A DNA stretch of 64,000 bases from Atopobiaceae bacterium (GTDB lineage Bacteria > Actinomycetota > Coriobacteriia > Coriobacteriales > Atopobiaceae), in assembly GCA_017510785.1 (NCBI GenBank), contig JAFWMH010000026.1, positions 117,512 to 181,511 on the forward strand, given 5' to 3'. This document shows positions 47,001-57,023 of this stretch, piece by piece; the stretch's first letter is position 1, and every line of letters begins with the position of its first letter. A program made the translations under genes and the position numbers. The notes under the pieces are model-generated. The model was not told where the DNA came from. It saw only the letters and a list, made by a program, of their open reading frames with translations, and ran no database searches.

Positions 47001-50000
47001 GCCAACGCCCGTGGTTACCGCCCCGAATCCACCGAGGTGTACGTATGGCGTTCGGGCGGCGATGCCTACGAGGAGTACAAAACGCTAACCCTGAACGAGG
47101 CCAACGACTGGACGGCAACCTTCTACGACGAGGATTCCCGCACGTGGAGCTACAAGGTAAGCGAGTTCAAGAACCGTCTCGTATATGGCGAGTCGATGGG
47201 CTTGCACAACGGAGTGCAAGTGCCCATGGGTCGCTATACCGAAAACGGCATACAAACCGAGCCGCGCGTGTACACCGCGCCGGAACTTGACGAGCAACGT
47301 AACGAGTTTTGGAGCTACAAGTTCGAGGGGTGCGACTACGACGAAGCCACACACACCTTTACTGTGCGCAATAGGCTGTACACGCGCGTGCCGCAAACGC
47401 ACCGCATACTTAAGACGTGGGTGGGAGACGAGGAGCACAAGGAAGAGATTCGGCCGAAGTCACTCAAGGTGTGGGTAGCAAAGGACGTAGCGTTTACCAA
47501 TGGCCTCGGGGGCCTCATGCGTCCGGCCGATGGGCATCCGCAGCGCAGCTTTTGGTTCGGCTCTTATCCGCGAGCGAATACCTACTACGACGAGTATGGG
47601 TATCTTGTGAGTGGGACGTGGCGCGAGATTACCCTCACCCCCAACGCTGAAGGGGCGTACGTGGGATACTTCACCGACGACGATCCCTACGACCACACCT
47701 ACACGGTGCACGAGTTTTCCGACTTGCGCGACTTCATTGGACGGTCGCTGGCAAGCGGCGGGTATCGCACGTGGCAGCAGATAAATGCCGATGGGTCGAA
47801 AACGGTGTATACGGCGCATGGCTGGACGTACTACGAAAACGACAGGCGCTGGCAACGCATTGATCCGTCACAAGATCTTGAACACGCCATTGACGAGTAC
47901 GAAATCGAGAATCGTTTGAGCTGGCCTGGCGTTACGTCAACAACGTATCCCGTAATTGCATGGACGCCCACGGTGCCGGCATCCGACGTGGCGAAGTGGT
48001 CGGTGGACTACACCGAGAACTACGAAAGGTCAAAGCACAAGGAGTTTTACCTCTCCAACGTGGTGAACGGTGCGCCGCAACGCAACGAGAGCGACCTTCA
48101 CTTCCGCGTGGCGGGAACGAGCTATCACGAGGCGCTTACCGTGGAAGGCGAGCCGTCACCGCTCAATCGGTCGAAGCGGAGCGTTACCGTGGAGGTGACT
48201 GACGACGGTTTGCGGCTCGAGGGCGCCGAGCTATCCGCGGGGGATTATCGCATAAAAAAGATTACATGGCAAAACACGCCGGTGCGCTTGCAGGAACGCA
48301 TGCAAACGGACGAGTGGTCGCCTTGGTACTGGACCTCAACCGACTATTCACGCGAGTTCGAGAACAATGGTCGATTCCCGGCCTATAGGTTCAAAACCAA
48401 CGCGGCGGGTCATACGGTTTTGGCCAATCCCGGATCCTACACGGACGACTACGCGGGTGAGGACGTAAGCTCGTTGTTCTTTACCGCCAAGGTGGATGGA
48501 TTCGTCGACGGGAACTGGCGAACGTACGCGTACCTTTCGCGGTCCAACGGATGGCTGAACGTTTCGACTCTAAACGGTGCGACGCTCATTGGCAACGGTG
48601 TGCTGTTCCCCGAGAGCGACCACGTAACGCAAACGCGCGTGGCGGGTACGTCCAAGGCTCAGGCCATGAGTGTGATGTACGACGTGTATCCTGAGCTTTT
48701 ATCGTCGGATGCGGTGCGCGAGATCACTCAGACAAAATTGCAGGATTCTGATTATGCCGTGTACGACGTGTGCAACACCACCACGATGCGCGTGCTCGAG
48801 GCCGATGGAAGCGAGACGGAAGCAACCGACATGTATGGCAACTGCATTTCGGGCAAGCGCGCCGATTCCCACGAGTACGTGCACGCGCGCAATCAGTGCG
48901 TGGGCGTGACGCTCGACAAAACCTTTGCGACGACGGAGAACGACAAGATTTTGCAACGTGTAAAGGTGCATACCGACGTGAGCATGTTGCAGCAGTCGAA
49001 CATCGTCGATGCGCGAGAGTGGCGCGAGGCGCTTGAGGATGGGGCGTTGCCCATGGCGGAGTCGGGCGTGTGGTACGACCTCGTGCCGGCGGGCATGCTC
49101 GTGGATGTGAACTCGGTAACGGTGGGCGATGGTGACGTTTTACGCGACGTGTGGGTTGTCGAGAACTATAGGGGGACGGGCAGAACGCTCCTGTGCGCCT
49201 CGGTACAGTTCGCGCCGCACGAGTTCTGTATGGGTGCACAGGACGAAAAGCCTTCGAGTGTTGCCATGCTCGCGGCAACGGGTGACGCCTGGCCCAACGA
49301 GGGTTATGCCACCAGGCAAACGCTTGGGTTCGATGCGTGGTATCCGTGGGATGCCGTGCGTGAGCATGGTGCCGAAGGCGTGCGCAATGTTGCCGCGTTC
49401 GAGGCGGACGAGCTCCAGCTTGGCAACCTTCGCGGATTTAGCGGCCAAGCCGACGACCCGCGAGGCCCGGCCCATCGGCTTTCGGAAGCTGCGGTAACCG
49501 AGCCGTTACTCGACCTCATGACCAACCTCGACGAGGCCCGCGACGAGAACGCGTTCGTGTACGCAGGCGACGACCTTGCCGTTACGGTAATGGACTTCCG
49601 CGCTCAGGCAGGAATCTTCAAGCAGGTTGCCGTTGTGGGCTCCGATCAATGGGGGACCGGTCGCGACGTGAGCGAGCACAATGCCGAGGAGCCCGACCCG
49701 GCCGTCAACGTATACGAGGACGGCGCGTACATGTACCGCTACACCGTGCGCGCGTCATCGCAAACGGCGCTCAAGAACATGGTGATTATCGATGCGTTGG
49801 AAAACTATTCGCTGACAAAAGCCGCCAATGCGCGCGAGATTGCGGACGCCAAGGCACATGGATGGACGGATGGAGAAGGGGAGCAGCCCGAGGTGACGAG
49901 TTGGCATGGAAGGCTCACCTCGCTTGACCTTACCGCACTGCGGGAGGCGGGCATCGACCCGGTGGTGTGGTACTCGACTACGCCTGGTCTTGATCCTGCG

Positions 50001-53000
50001 TCCATGGGGCACGTAGTGAAGGGCGACCCCGGTGGTTCGGGCTCGTCGGGCAACGATGGTGCGGCTGGTGAGGGAGCGGGCGGAGGCGATGGTTCGCATC
50101 CTGCTGGGGGCGCTGTTCCGGGCGAACTCGTGCTGGACTTCGACGCGTTGGAGAACTCGGGAGACTGGACGTGTGGTGAGCCGGAGGACTGGGGCGAGGT
50201 GACAGCCTTTGCCGTGGATTGTCGCCACGCCAGCGACGACGCGCCAGCGGCGCGACGTGATGCGCAGGGCAACTTCATGCTGCCACCGGACGAGTTTGTC
50301 TCATTCGTTTCCTATTTGCGAGCGCCGAAAGATGCTTCGGGGTATTTGGCCGACTCCGACGGAGACGGTTCGCTCGATGGAAGGGATCCCACGCTCAACG
50401 CGCACGCCTACAACAACGTGTTCCTTGAGTCCACCCAAATCGATCCCGTGGGCGACGAAACGGAGAGCTACATCCATCAGGATTACACCAAGGTTGGCAT
50501 TATGTCCAACGAGATTTCCGTGTGCAAGCGCTGGGACGACGAGAACGACAACGACGGAAAGCGGCCCGACTCCGTCGTTGTGCGGTTGGTGGCAAATGGC
50601 GAGCCGACGGATATATCGGCTCGTTTGAGCGAGAGCAACGACTGGCGGCACACGTTTATGCACGTGCCGGCCGTCGACGAGAACAACCAGCACATTGCAT
50701 ACGCCTTCCAAGAAGATGACGTGGACGGCTACGCGCTGACGAGCGTGGAACGTGTGGGCGACGAGGTTACGTACACGAATACGCATGTGCCCGAAACGCT
50801 CGACTTGCCGATTCGTAAAACTTGGGAGGGCGACGAAGGGACCCCGTCAGCGCGACCGGCGAGCGTGACGTTCGACCTTTATGCCGATGGCGCATCCTGC
50901 GACGAGTCCAAGACGCTGACGGCGGCGGGAGGTTGGAAGGCGACCTTTGCTGGCCTGAGGAAATACGACCGCGGCCATCCAATAGAGTATACCGTTCGTG
51001 AGCGAACCTTTGCAGGCGGTAGCTATGTTTCGCATGCCGAGCGCGATGGCGGGGGCATCAATGTTACGAATACGTACCATCCCTTTGGCGACCTCTTGGT
51101 GTGCAAGCAGGTGGTTGGCGCAACTGCCGCATGCGCGACGCATGAGTTTGCCATGACCTTCGTGTTTACCGATTCGAATGGCATGGACGTAATAGACGAG
51201 TTCGAGTATCGCACGAGTGATGGCCGGACCGGAACCGTGCGTACGGGACAGTCGGTGCTACTCGCGGCAGACCAAAGCGTCGTGGTGTGGGAGCTGCCAG
51301 CAGGCATTACGTATCGTGTAATCGAGCAGAACCGGCCTGGCTACCGAGGTGTGGCAACCAACGAAGTGGGACGGATTGCGCCCAATACGGCACAAGTCGT
51401 GACGTACGTGAATACGTATTCAACGGAGGGCGCCTATACGCCAACGCTCAACAAGGTGCTCATGGGAGCTCAGTTGCGAAGAGGTCAGTTCTCGTTCGAG
51501 CTTTTGAACAACGACGACGAGGTACTGCGTACGGCGTGGATTGTGCCGGACGCATCGCAAACGGTGGAGCGCGAGGACACGGAAGGTGGTGTGGAGCGCT
51601 CGGGCGGCTATACGCGATTTGGCACGCTGCGTTTTTCGGGCGGAGATGACGGCAAGACGTTCGTATATAGGCTGCGTGAGGTGGACGGCGGCAAAGATTG
51701 CTACGCATACGACAAAAGCACGTATACGCTCACGTTGCGACCTCACGACACGGGCCAAGGACGCATGGACGTTGACGTCACGTGGAGAGACGAGGATGGG
51801 CGCGAGCTGGCGGACGGTAGCGTTCCCACGTTTTGCAACTCCTACGAGGCGACGGGGGAGGTGCGACTCGAGGCGTGGAAAAGTCTTGTGGGACGCGACC
51901 TCCGCAATGGCGAGTTTTCCTTTGAGCTATGCGAGCTCGACGAAGATGGCAGGCCCACGGTTATACAAACGAAAACTAACGACGCACGCGGTCACATTGA
52001 ATGGGATCCCATTGCGTATACCCAAGACGACATCGGCAAGACGTTTTCGTACCTTGCGCGTGAGGTGGAGGGAACCGATCCCACCGTGCGTTACGACGAT
52101 GCGAGCAAGGGTTACGAGGTTCTCGTGGTCGATAACGCCGACGGGACGTTGAGCTGCGTGCAAACGAACGCGGAGTACAGAATTGAAATGGGAAGCACGC
52201 CGAATACGCCTCTCGTAACGTGTCCCATGTGTAACGGCAGCCTTGTGGATGCCGTGTACGAAACGTCGGGAGACGACCTCTACATCCCAATGGGGGGCGG
52301 CATCGCCGACGGCCTTAACGAAACGGAGACGTATAGCGCCATAGATTATATGGGGTGGTATACGTACTTCCATTGGAATGGGGATTCCAACGTAAATCGT
52401 ATTTCGGACGCAAGCTACGTTTTGAATGGTATGCAGAATGCTACCACCACTAGCATGACGCATGGAGAGCAGTGGTATAGGCTTGTCAACGGACTGACGG
52501 CGGCTGGCACAGAGCCCAATGCGATTTTCGCTCAGATAGATGCATACGACGATTGGCATCCCTCCTCGGCAACGGCATCGTTGCTTACAGGACATCGTGC
52601 GGACTGGCCGTCGATGCCACCAACATGCTACAGCGACATTTACGTAACGCGTACCGATAGTGCGACCAAGATAAAGACGACCTACAGGATCCATCGCTGC
52701 GAAACATGTGGTGGTACGGGGCAAATCAACATCGAGGAACTTGCCGTGAAGGTGGAGACGGGCGATGCGCCGGTGCCGGTGTTCGAGAATACCCTCGTGC
52801 CCGGGTCGCTTCGCATCGAGAAGCACATAGAGAATGGCGATGGTTCGGCGGAATTTGTCTTCCGAGTGCTGCTTTCGCATAACGGCGAGACGGAGGAGCG
52901 TGAGGTCACGCTTCATGGTGGCAATTCGGTGACGCTGCCAAACATCGAGGCCGGTACTGCGTATGCCGTATTCGAGGAGGCACCTGCGGGTTGGGTGCTC

Positions 53001-54995
53001 GTCGACGAGGAGAATGTGACGGGTGTTATTGAGCCGCTCGAGGTTGCCGAGGCGACGTTCACCAACGAGTATCGTCCTGGCGTAGCTACGGCAAACGTCC
53101 TTGGATTCAAAACACTGGATGGCGGGAACGCACATGTGGCGGGTTTCGAGTTCGAGCTCGTGGGCACGGGCGAGGACGATGACGTGCGCGAAACATGCGT
53201 GACCGCAGCCGACGGAGTCGTTTCCTTCGGACCGTTTACCTACGGTGAGGCAGGCACGCACACATATATAGTACGCGAGGTTGCGGGAAGTGACGCGACC
53301 ATTGGATACGACGAGCACGAGGAAGAGGTGCGCGTCGACGTGGACGACGACGGTGCGGGCAACCTGCTGGCGCGCGTGACGTACGACGAGGACGGCGTAC
53401 GCTTCAACAACGTTACACAGCCGGGCAGCCTAGTGGTGCGCAAAGTCGTGGAGGTCGTTGGAACTGCGGGTGAACCTGCGCCGGGAAGCGAGGACGGCTC
53501 GAATGGTGAGGGGATGCCCGACGCTTCGAGCGGCGACGGTGCGGGAGAGGACGCGATGTTTGCGTTTGCTGTGCGGTTGCGCGACGCACTTGGTCGACCA
53601 CTCGAAGAGAGCTCCACCTCGATTGTGGTACCCGATGGCGCGCCGCAGGCGACGTGTGCGGAGGATGGCACGTACGAGCTAGTGTTGCGCGGTGGTCAGG
53701 AGGCGCAGTTCCAAGGAATTCCGGCGGGTAGTTCGTACGAAGTCGAGGAGAAGGGGCTCGTGGAGGGCGATGACGTGGCAAATGGTGTCGTGCGTGCATT
53801 GCCGGCGTTGGGGTGGCGACGGCGCCTGGCCGAGAATACGTTTGGCGTAATCGAGCCCGCGTGTACTTCGGTAGCCACGTTTACCAATGAGTACAAGACT
53901 ACGGGTACGGCAACCATTATTGCGAAAAAGTGCTTAACTGGTCGCCCCCTTGCGAACGGAGAGTTCTCGTTCGAGCTTCTCGGCGAGGGTGGTGCTTGCG
54001 TGGCTGAGGCTACGAACGACGAGGAGGGCTTCGTGGAGTTCGGACCACTCTCGTTCGATGCGCCCGGGACCTACCATTACACGATTCGTGAAGTGCCGGG
54101 CGATGACGAGGACCTTATCTACGATGAGCGCGAACTCGCGGTAACCGTGGAAATGACCGACGATGGGCGTGGGGTTCTTGCCGCGGAGGTGGCATTTGCG
54201 AATGGCGACGATACCTTCCAAAACGCGGTGCGCACTACGACGTTACGCGTTACGAAGCGAGTCGAGAATGCAACCGTTGCGAATGGCGACGCCGAGTTCT
54301 CCTTCGACGTCGAGTTGGGAGACGATTCGGAAGCGAACGAGCAGTCGGAGCCGGCGCTCACGCTTAAGGCCGATGAGACGGGCGTTATAGAGGATGTGCC
54401 CGTGGGCAGTGCGTATTGCATCGTCGAGCGCGCCGCGCGGGGATGGAAGCAGGTTTTGGCAACAGGCGAAGAAGGAATTGTTGGCGCCGGCGGCGCGGAG
54501 GCGACCTTTACCAATAGGTATGTGGCGACGGGTTCGTTCGTGCTGGAAACGCATAAGTATCTTACTGGTACGCCGATTGAGGCCGGGCAGTTTGAGTTCG
54601 AGTTGCGCGACGAATTGGGCAACTTGTTGCAAACGACGACAAACGATGCGGGCGGAAGGGTTGCGTTCGACCCCATCCACATTACCGAAGCTGATGCGGG
54701 TACAACGCGCACCTACTTTATCTACGAAGCGGTGGGGGCGAACGCTCACACCACATACGACGAGCGGGCGTTGCGCGCCGACGTCGTCATCGTAGACAAC
54801 GGCGACGGAACGCTGCATGCAGATGTGTTGTATGGCGGAAACGGTTTCTTCAACGACTGGGCAATACAGATGCCCAACGCGGGTGCCTCTGCCCTTACGT
54901 CGCTTGGCGCCGCCGGGGGTATGGCCATAGCTTTGGTTTCTCTACGACGCAAAAGGAAAGGAGGTGGAAACGTCACTCGGCCCACGATGGGCTAG
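44058..54995 (+). CDS. Giant pilus-associated adhesin, 3645 residues, Cna-B/FctA repeats and variant sorting signal
   Basis: AAAGGAG precedes the ATG. A long basic N-region leads to the signal helix WATVGLMITLAVSSV (about 75-90). In order come an InlB-type repeat (VTITFDANGG..LYAQW, about 247-355), a low-complexity acidic stretch (GDTVTGDTVTGES, about 455), and a large head with Cna-B-like units (TVTKSWDDEANARGYRP, about 975). A Ca-binding-like DSDGDGSLDG (about 2100) and further Cna-B units (about 2151, 2248) follow. From about 2450 FctA-type isopeptide domains (GxFSFEL) alternate with DUF5979-like ones. One FctA domain carries a split zinc motif, CPMCNG and CETCGGTG. It ends MPNAG, a membrane helix and RRKRKGGG. 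It heads the pilus operon and is probably the tip protein. Confidence 0.9.
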   Translation: MRDQVDPYQARDSDVDNRSSQGTHVGGTMKPVRCSGNIRHAKRKRETLGVGRENTDEREDNKTRAKSGGIKLRRWATVGLMITLAVSSVPTQGNTAAIAENLIAPSILLDEAAHARHRSSSLIAGANQKPSLRAGGGQAATQASMRVGTQDGAESQGDAAIQTPTDGSLDGREAEAKTDGSQTESAFAEVSREEQNHVGLAEESPLADSPESTGDEAAQNGAATAGSAPNGEASSAMLYLGQDVTHIVTITFDANGGEGEMPAVVWELNNEEHTLPKNTFTSEGYVFSGWSPLCNGSEADAESGAVVARDEQRMTNLGYTLFDENGNRIGDFDLNRFAQSGNLTLYAQWQPIANEAPYAEFDSAEHADGESEAAENGGTENGGTENAGALDEQKHGENVEGPLTGEEFAGEREAELDAANKNTTRDGSADGNPAEKSVAEGNARDEDGPDKNLTGDTVTGDTVTGESAAGKQLTGKGLVSEDSADKNVAGSTHGASEATENDFAKHDSGKGEPSSEDSLDADDAVSNADADVAPSEAVAGMPSLLDLSAPAQEPTSRSAIAPVSNPFGALPSIPTQPLANDPTNQLLGEDELMEATRLLVHEYAKGPEATGPKTDAKANGDNGAHLTSATLDGTTIEYLRMHWVTPSSGEVVPAGANRLRLAPEADDVPAHQFQFDFSLSGKDRYEPGAIEMVIPAAIWQDRDGNATMQLTANGISAPEEFAPGASRADFVWRQVDDRIVITNNKTLPAATAVMVQGHFEGAHAHDMRDLTTSDALTVTVTIATAAGHELSATSNAIDALIDTYHNVPTAHKTAYSASFRKYYVYQGAPADLPEALRPANPDDYMYIKWYVAGAHGGNQPVDLFFDDTTTSEYGCILLGSTGGPEGTVAASSGSHEGTSGGTTFTMTVAHGYDPTVKSAYIWCAYPIDAFPTPGERYEVTNTLTVRSVGADDGITSTKTTTATVPIVPPHTYTVTKSWDDEANARGYRPESTEVYVWRSGGDAYEEYKTLTLNEANDWTATFYDEDSRTWSYKVSEFKNRLVYGESMGLHNGVQVPMGRYTENGIQTEPRVYTAPELDEQRNEFWSYKFEGCDYDEATHTFTVRNRLYTRVPQTHRILKTWVGDEEHKEEIRPKSLKVWVAKDVAFTNGLGGLMRPADGHPQRSFWFGSYPRANTYYDEYGYLVSGTWREITLTPNAEGAYVGYFTDDDPYDHTYTVHEFSDLRDFIGRSLASGGYRTWQQINADGSKTVYTAHGWTYYENDRRWQRIDPSQDLEHAIDEYEIENRLSWPGVTSTTYPVIAWTPTVPASDVAKWSVDYTENYERSKHKEFYLSNVVNGAPQRNESDLHFRVAGTSYHEALTVEGEPSPLNRSKRSVTVEVTDDGLRLEGAELSAGDYRIKKITWQNTPVRLQERMQTDEWSPWYWTSTDYSREFENNGRFPAYRFKTNAAGHTVLANPGSYTDDYAGEDVSSLFFTAKVDGFVDGNWRTYAYLSRSNGWLNVSTLNGATLIGNGVLFPESDHVTQTRVAGTSKAQAMSVMYDVYPELLSSDAVREITQTKLQDSDYAVYDVCNTTTMRVLEADGSETEATDMYGNCISGKRADSHEYVHARNQCVGVTLDKTFATTENDKILQRVKVHTDVSMLQQSNIVDAREWREALEDGALPMAESGVWYDLVPAGMLVDVNSVTVGDGDVLRDVWVVENYRGTGRTLLCASVQFAPHEFCMGAQDEKPSSVAMLAATGDAWPNEGYATRQTLGFDAWYPWDAVREHGAEGVRNVAAFEADELQLGNLRGFSGQADDPRGPAHRLSEAAVTEPLLDLMTNLDEARDENAFVYAGDDLAVTVMDFRAQAGIFKQVAVVGSDQWGTGRDVSEHNAEEPDPAVNVYEDGAYMYRYTVRASSQTALKNMVIIDALENYSLTKAANAREIADAKAHGWTDGEGEQPEVTSWHGRLTSLDLTALREAGIDPVVWYSTTPGLDPASMGHVVKGDPGGSGSSGNDGAAGEGAGGGDGSHPAGGAVPGELVLDFDALENSGDWTCGEPEDWGEVTAFAVDCRHASDDAPAARRDAQGNFMLPPDEFVSFVSYLRAPKDASGYLADSDGDGSLDGRDPTLNAHAYNNVFLESTQIDPVGDETESYIHQDYTKVGIMSNEISVCKRWDDENDNDGKRPDSVVVRLVANGEPTDISARLSESNDWRHTFMHVPAVDENNQHIAYAFQEDDVDGYALTSVERVGDEVTYTNTHVPETLDLPIRKTWEGDEGTPSARPASVTFDLYADGASCDESKTLTAAGGWKATFAGLRKYDRGHPIEYTVRERTFAGGSYVSHAERDGGGINVTNTYHPFGDLLVCKQVVGATAACATHEFAMTFVFTDSNGMDVIDEFEYRTSDGRTGTVRTGQSVLLAADQSVVVWELPAGITYRVIEQNRPGYRGVATNEVGRIAPNTAQVVTYVNTYSTEGAYTPTLNKVLMGAQLRRGQFSFELLNNDDEVLRTAWIVPDASQTVEREDTEGGVERSGGYTRFGTLRFSGGDDGKTFVYRLREVDGGKDCYAYDKSTYTLTLRPHDTGQGRMDVDVTWRDEDGRELADGSVPTFCNSYEATGEVRLEAWKSLVGRDLRNGEFSFELCELDEDGRPTVIQTKTNDARGHIEWDPIAYTQDDIGKTFSYLAREVEGTDPTVRYDDASKGYEVLVVDNADGTLSCVQTNAEYRIEMGSTPNTPLVTCPMCNGSLVDAVYETSGDDLYIPMGGGIADGLNETETYSAIDYMGWYTYFHWNGDSNVNRISDASYVLNGMQNATTTSMTHGEQWYRLVNGLTAAGTEPNAIFAQIDAYDDWHPSSATASLLTGHRADWPSMPPTCYSDIYVTRTDSATKIKTTYRIHRCETCGGTGQINIEELAVKVETGDAPVPVFENTLVPGSLRIEKHIENGDGSAEFVFRVLLSHNGETEEREVTLHGGNSVTLPNIEAGTAYAVFEEAPAGWVLVDEENVTGVIEPLEVAEATFTNEYRPGVATANVLGFKTLDGGNAHVAGFEFELVGTGEDDDVRETCVTAADGVVSFGPFTYGEAGTHTYIVREVAGSDATIGYDEHEEEVRVDVDDDGAGNLLARVTYDEDGVRFNNVTQPGSLVVRKVVEVVGTAGEPAPGSEDGSNGEGMPDASSGDGAGEDAMFAFAVRLRDALGRPLEESSTSIVVPDGAPQATCAEDGTYELVLRGGQEAQFQGIPAGSSYEVEEKGLVEGDDVANGVVRALPALGWRRRLAENTFGVIEPACTSVATFTNEYKTTGTATIIAKKCLTGRPLANGEFSFELLGEGGACVAEATNDEEGFVEFGPLSFDAPGTYHYTIREVPGDDEDLIYDERELAVTVEMTDDGRGVLAAEVAFANGDDTFQNAVRTTTLRVTKRVENATVANGDAEFSFDVELGDDSEANEQSEPALTLKADETGVIEDVPVGSAYCIVERAARGWKQVLATGEEGIVGAGGAEATFTNRYVATGSFVLETHKYLTGTPIEAGQFEFELRDELGNLLQTTTNDAGGRVAFDPIHITEADAGTTRTYFIYEAVGANAHTTYDERALRADVVIVDNGDGTLHADVLYGGNGFFNDWAIQMPNAGASALTSLGAAGGMAIALVSLRRKRKGGGNVTRPTMG

Positions 54996-55107
54996 GTGAC
55001 AAGAACGTAGGAAAGTCTGCGGTGGATGCGCGGGCAAGCGCGCACGCGCGACCACCACGGGCGGCATCGTGAACGGAATTGCAAAGAATCGTACGAAAGG
55101 TGTAAGG

Positions 55108-56757
55108 ATGTTTGGAACGAACGAGATAAAGGCCCAAACAAAGGTCCAGGGCTGGGGAAGTCGTGCCTGTGCGGTTGTACTGGCGGGAATGCTGGCTAGT
55201 ACGTTGGTGGTGATGCCGAAATCGGCGTTGGCAGCAGCGGGCGAAACGGGCAAGGTTACCATCAACGCGGTTGACGGCAATCGGGTGACCTACCTCGCGC
55301 GTCAGGTGTTTTCGGCGGACCTTGACGAGAGCGGAACGGCGCGCGACATAGGCTGGGCAAGCACGAGCGTGAAGAGTGCCGTGGTTGCAGCCATCAATGC
55401 CTGGGCACAAGACGCGGAGGTTGATGGCGTGGGCGAAAACCCCACCGAACGCGAGGTCGTTGAGTATTTGAATGCCAACTGGGGTGCGTCGAGCACGACG
55501 CGCGTGGCGGGTCACGACGATTTGCCAAATGTTCTTGCCGACGCCCTTGATGGACTGGGCAATGGCGTGCAGGTGACTCCTGGCCAGGAGGCAGAGCTGG
55601 CGGAAGGCTGGTGGCTCGTGGTGGCGACGTCCGACTCTATTGAGGCGGGGACCACGACGGGCAACGTTGGATGCGGCGAGGCGGGTACGTCGCCCATCTT
55701 CGTGCAGGCCAACAAGGACGTGCCGGTCGTCGTAACGGAGAAGACGACCATTCCTACCGTGCGCAAGGAAGTGCGCGACGACGCCTCGGGTGCCGAGTTC
55801 GGGCTTGTTGCCGACGCGAGCAAAGACCAGCCGGTGGAGTTCAAGCTTACCGGAACGGTGGCGAGCAACGTTGCGACGTACGATACCTATTACTACGCGT
55901 TCGAGGATACGCTCACGAACCTTGACCTCACGGACGCCGAACTTGCTGCGGTACGCGTTTCGGTTGACGGCACGGATGTAACTAACGGGCTGAAGGCGCA
56001 GGATGGCAGCAGCATAACGCGTGCGGGCGGCAAGCTTTCCGTTGTTATCAGCGACCTAAAGGAACTTGCGACCGTGACGGCGAGCACCAACGTCGTGGTT
56101 GAGTATCGGGCGCACCTCACGGGAACCGCCACGATGGGCTCGACGGCAAACAACAACGTTGTACGCCTGAGCTACAGCAAGAACCCCAACACCGAGGCGC
56201 ACGGTACGACGAGCGAGTCGCAGGTACGTACGTACACCTACGCCCTGGAGCTTACGAAAAAGGACAACGAGGACGCGACGCTTTTGCCGGGGGCGAAGTT
56301 CAGCGTGCGCGATGATGCGTCGAGCAAGTATGTTCAGGCGGATGGGTCCTTGGGCGATGCGGCCTACGAATTCGAGACCGACGCGAACGGCGTGTTTTCC
56401 GTCGAGCGTATTGACGCGGGTACCTACACCATCCACGAAACCCAGGCGCCCGTGCTTGCGGGTGACGATCCCGTCCATTACGCGGCGTGGGATCACGACC
56501 TCTCGGTGAGCATCGTTCCGACCTACGACGCCGATGGCGTGTTGAGCCAGCTTCGAGCCGAGGTACATGGCGGTTTGGGCGACGAGGCAACAACGGTGAA
56601 GGCCACTGCCATGGATACCGGTCGTGTGTCCGTTGACGCAACCGACATCAAGAGGCTTGCCATGCCGCTCACCGGTCGTGAGGGAATGATGCTCCTCACC
56701 GTGGCCGGCGTGACCATCGTGGCGGTTTCGCTCTACGCGCTCCGTCGCGAGGAGTAG
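55108..56757 (+). CDS. SpaA-type pilin subunit (probable shaft pilin)
   Basis: I chose ATG 55108 after GAAAGGTGTAAGG (in-frame GTG at 55069). The 549-residue product has a signal peptide ending near SALAAAG, then a D1-like N-domain (VTYLARQVFSADLDE). A fimbrial isopeptide D2-type domain follows (about 215-370: YAFEDTLTNLDL..VVVEYRAHLTGTATMGSTANNNV), then a SpaA/Cna-B domain (LTKKDNEDATLLPGAKFSV, with E-box YTIHETQAP). The sorting signal is MPLTG, then a hydrophobic helix and RREE. It lies 112 bp after the adhesin and just before two pilin-polymerising sortases. Confidence 0.88.
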   Translation: MFGTNEIKAQTKVQGWGSRACAVVLAGMLASTLVVMPKSALAAAGETGKVTINAVDGNRVTYLARQVFSADLDESGTARDIGWASTSVKSAVVAAINAWAQDAEVDGVGENPTEREVVEYLNANWGASSTTRVAGHDDLPNVLADALDGLGNGVQVTPGQEAELAEGWWLVVATSDSIEAGTTTGNVGCGEAGTSPIFVQANKDVPVVVTEKTTIPTVRKEVRDDASGAEFGLVADASKDQPVEFKLTGTVASNVATYDTYYYAFEDTLTNLDLTDAELAAVRVSVDGTDVTNGLKAQDGSSITRAGGKLSVVISDLKELATVTASTNVVVEYRAHLTGTATMGSTANNNVVRLSYSKNPNTEAHGTTSESQVRTYTYALELTKKDNEDATLLPGAKFSVRDDASSKYVQADGSLGDAAYEFETDANGVFSVERIDAGTYTIHETQAPVLAGDDPVHYAAWDHDLSVSIVPTYDADGVLSQLRAEVHGGLGDEATTVKATAMDTGRVSVDATDIKRLAMPLTGREGMMLLTVAGVTIVAVSLYALRREE

Positions 56758-57023
56758 TTGCACTGCGCGTTGCCCGGCCTGCGGCGGAGGCGTGCACGCT
56801 GCGCTTTCGTCGCGGGCCGGGAAGCACGCCTCTGACGATTGCGTGCGTCACCCGCAGGCCGGTAGGCACGCTTCTGGCGTATGAGCATGCATCGTCGCGG
56901 ACTGGACATCGGCCTGGCAGTGCAACCGTGCGTGTATTGCTGCGACCTTCTCGCTGTGGTTTGGTCGACGTTCTCTCGTTCCGCCCTGTATGTGCTCCCC
57001 TCACTTCGGACGAAAGGCATGTG

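Noticed and set aside
51927..53318. 463-residue minus-strand open frame
   Set aside because: Antisense shadow inside the giant adhesin; no motif.
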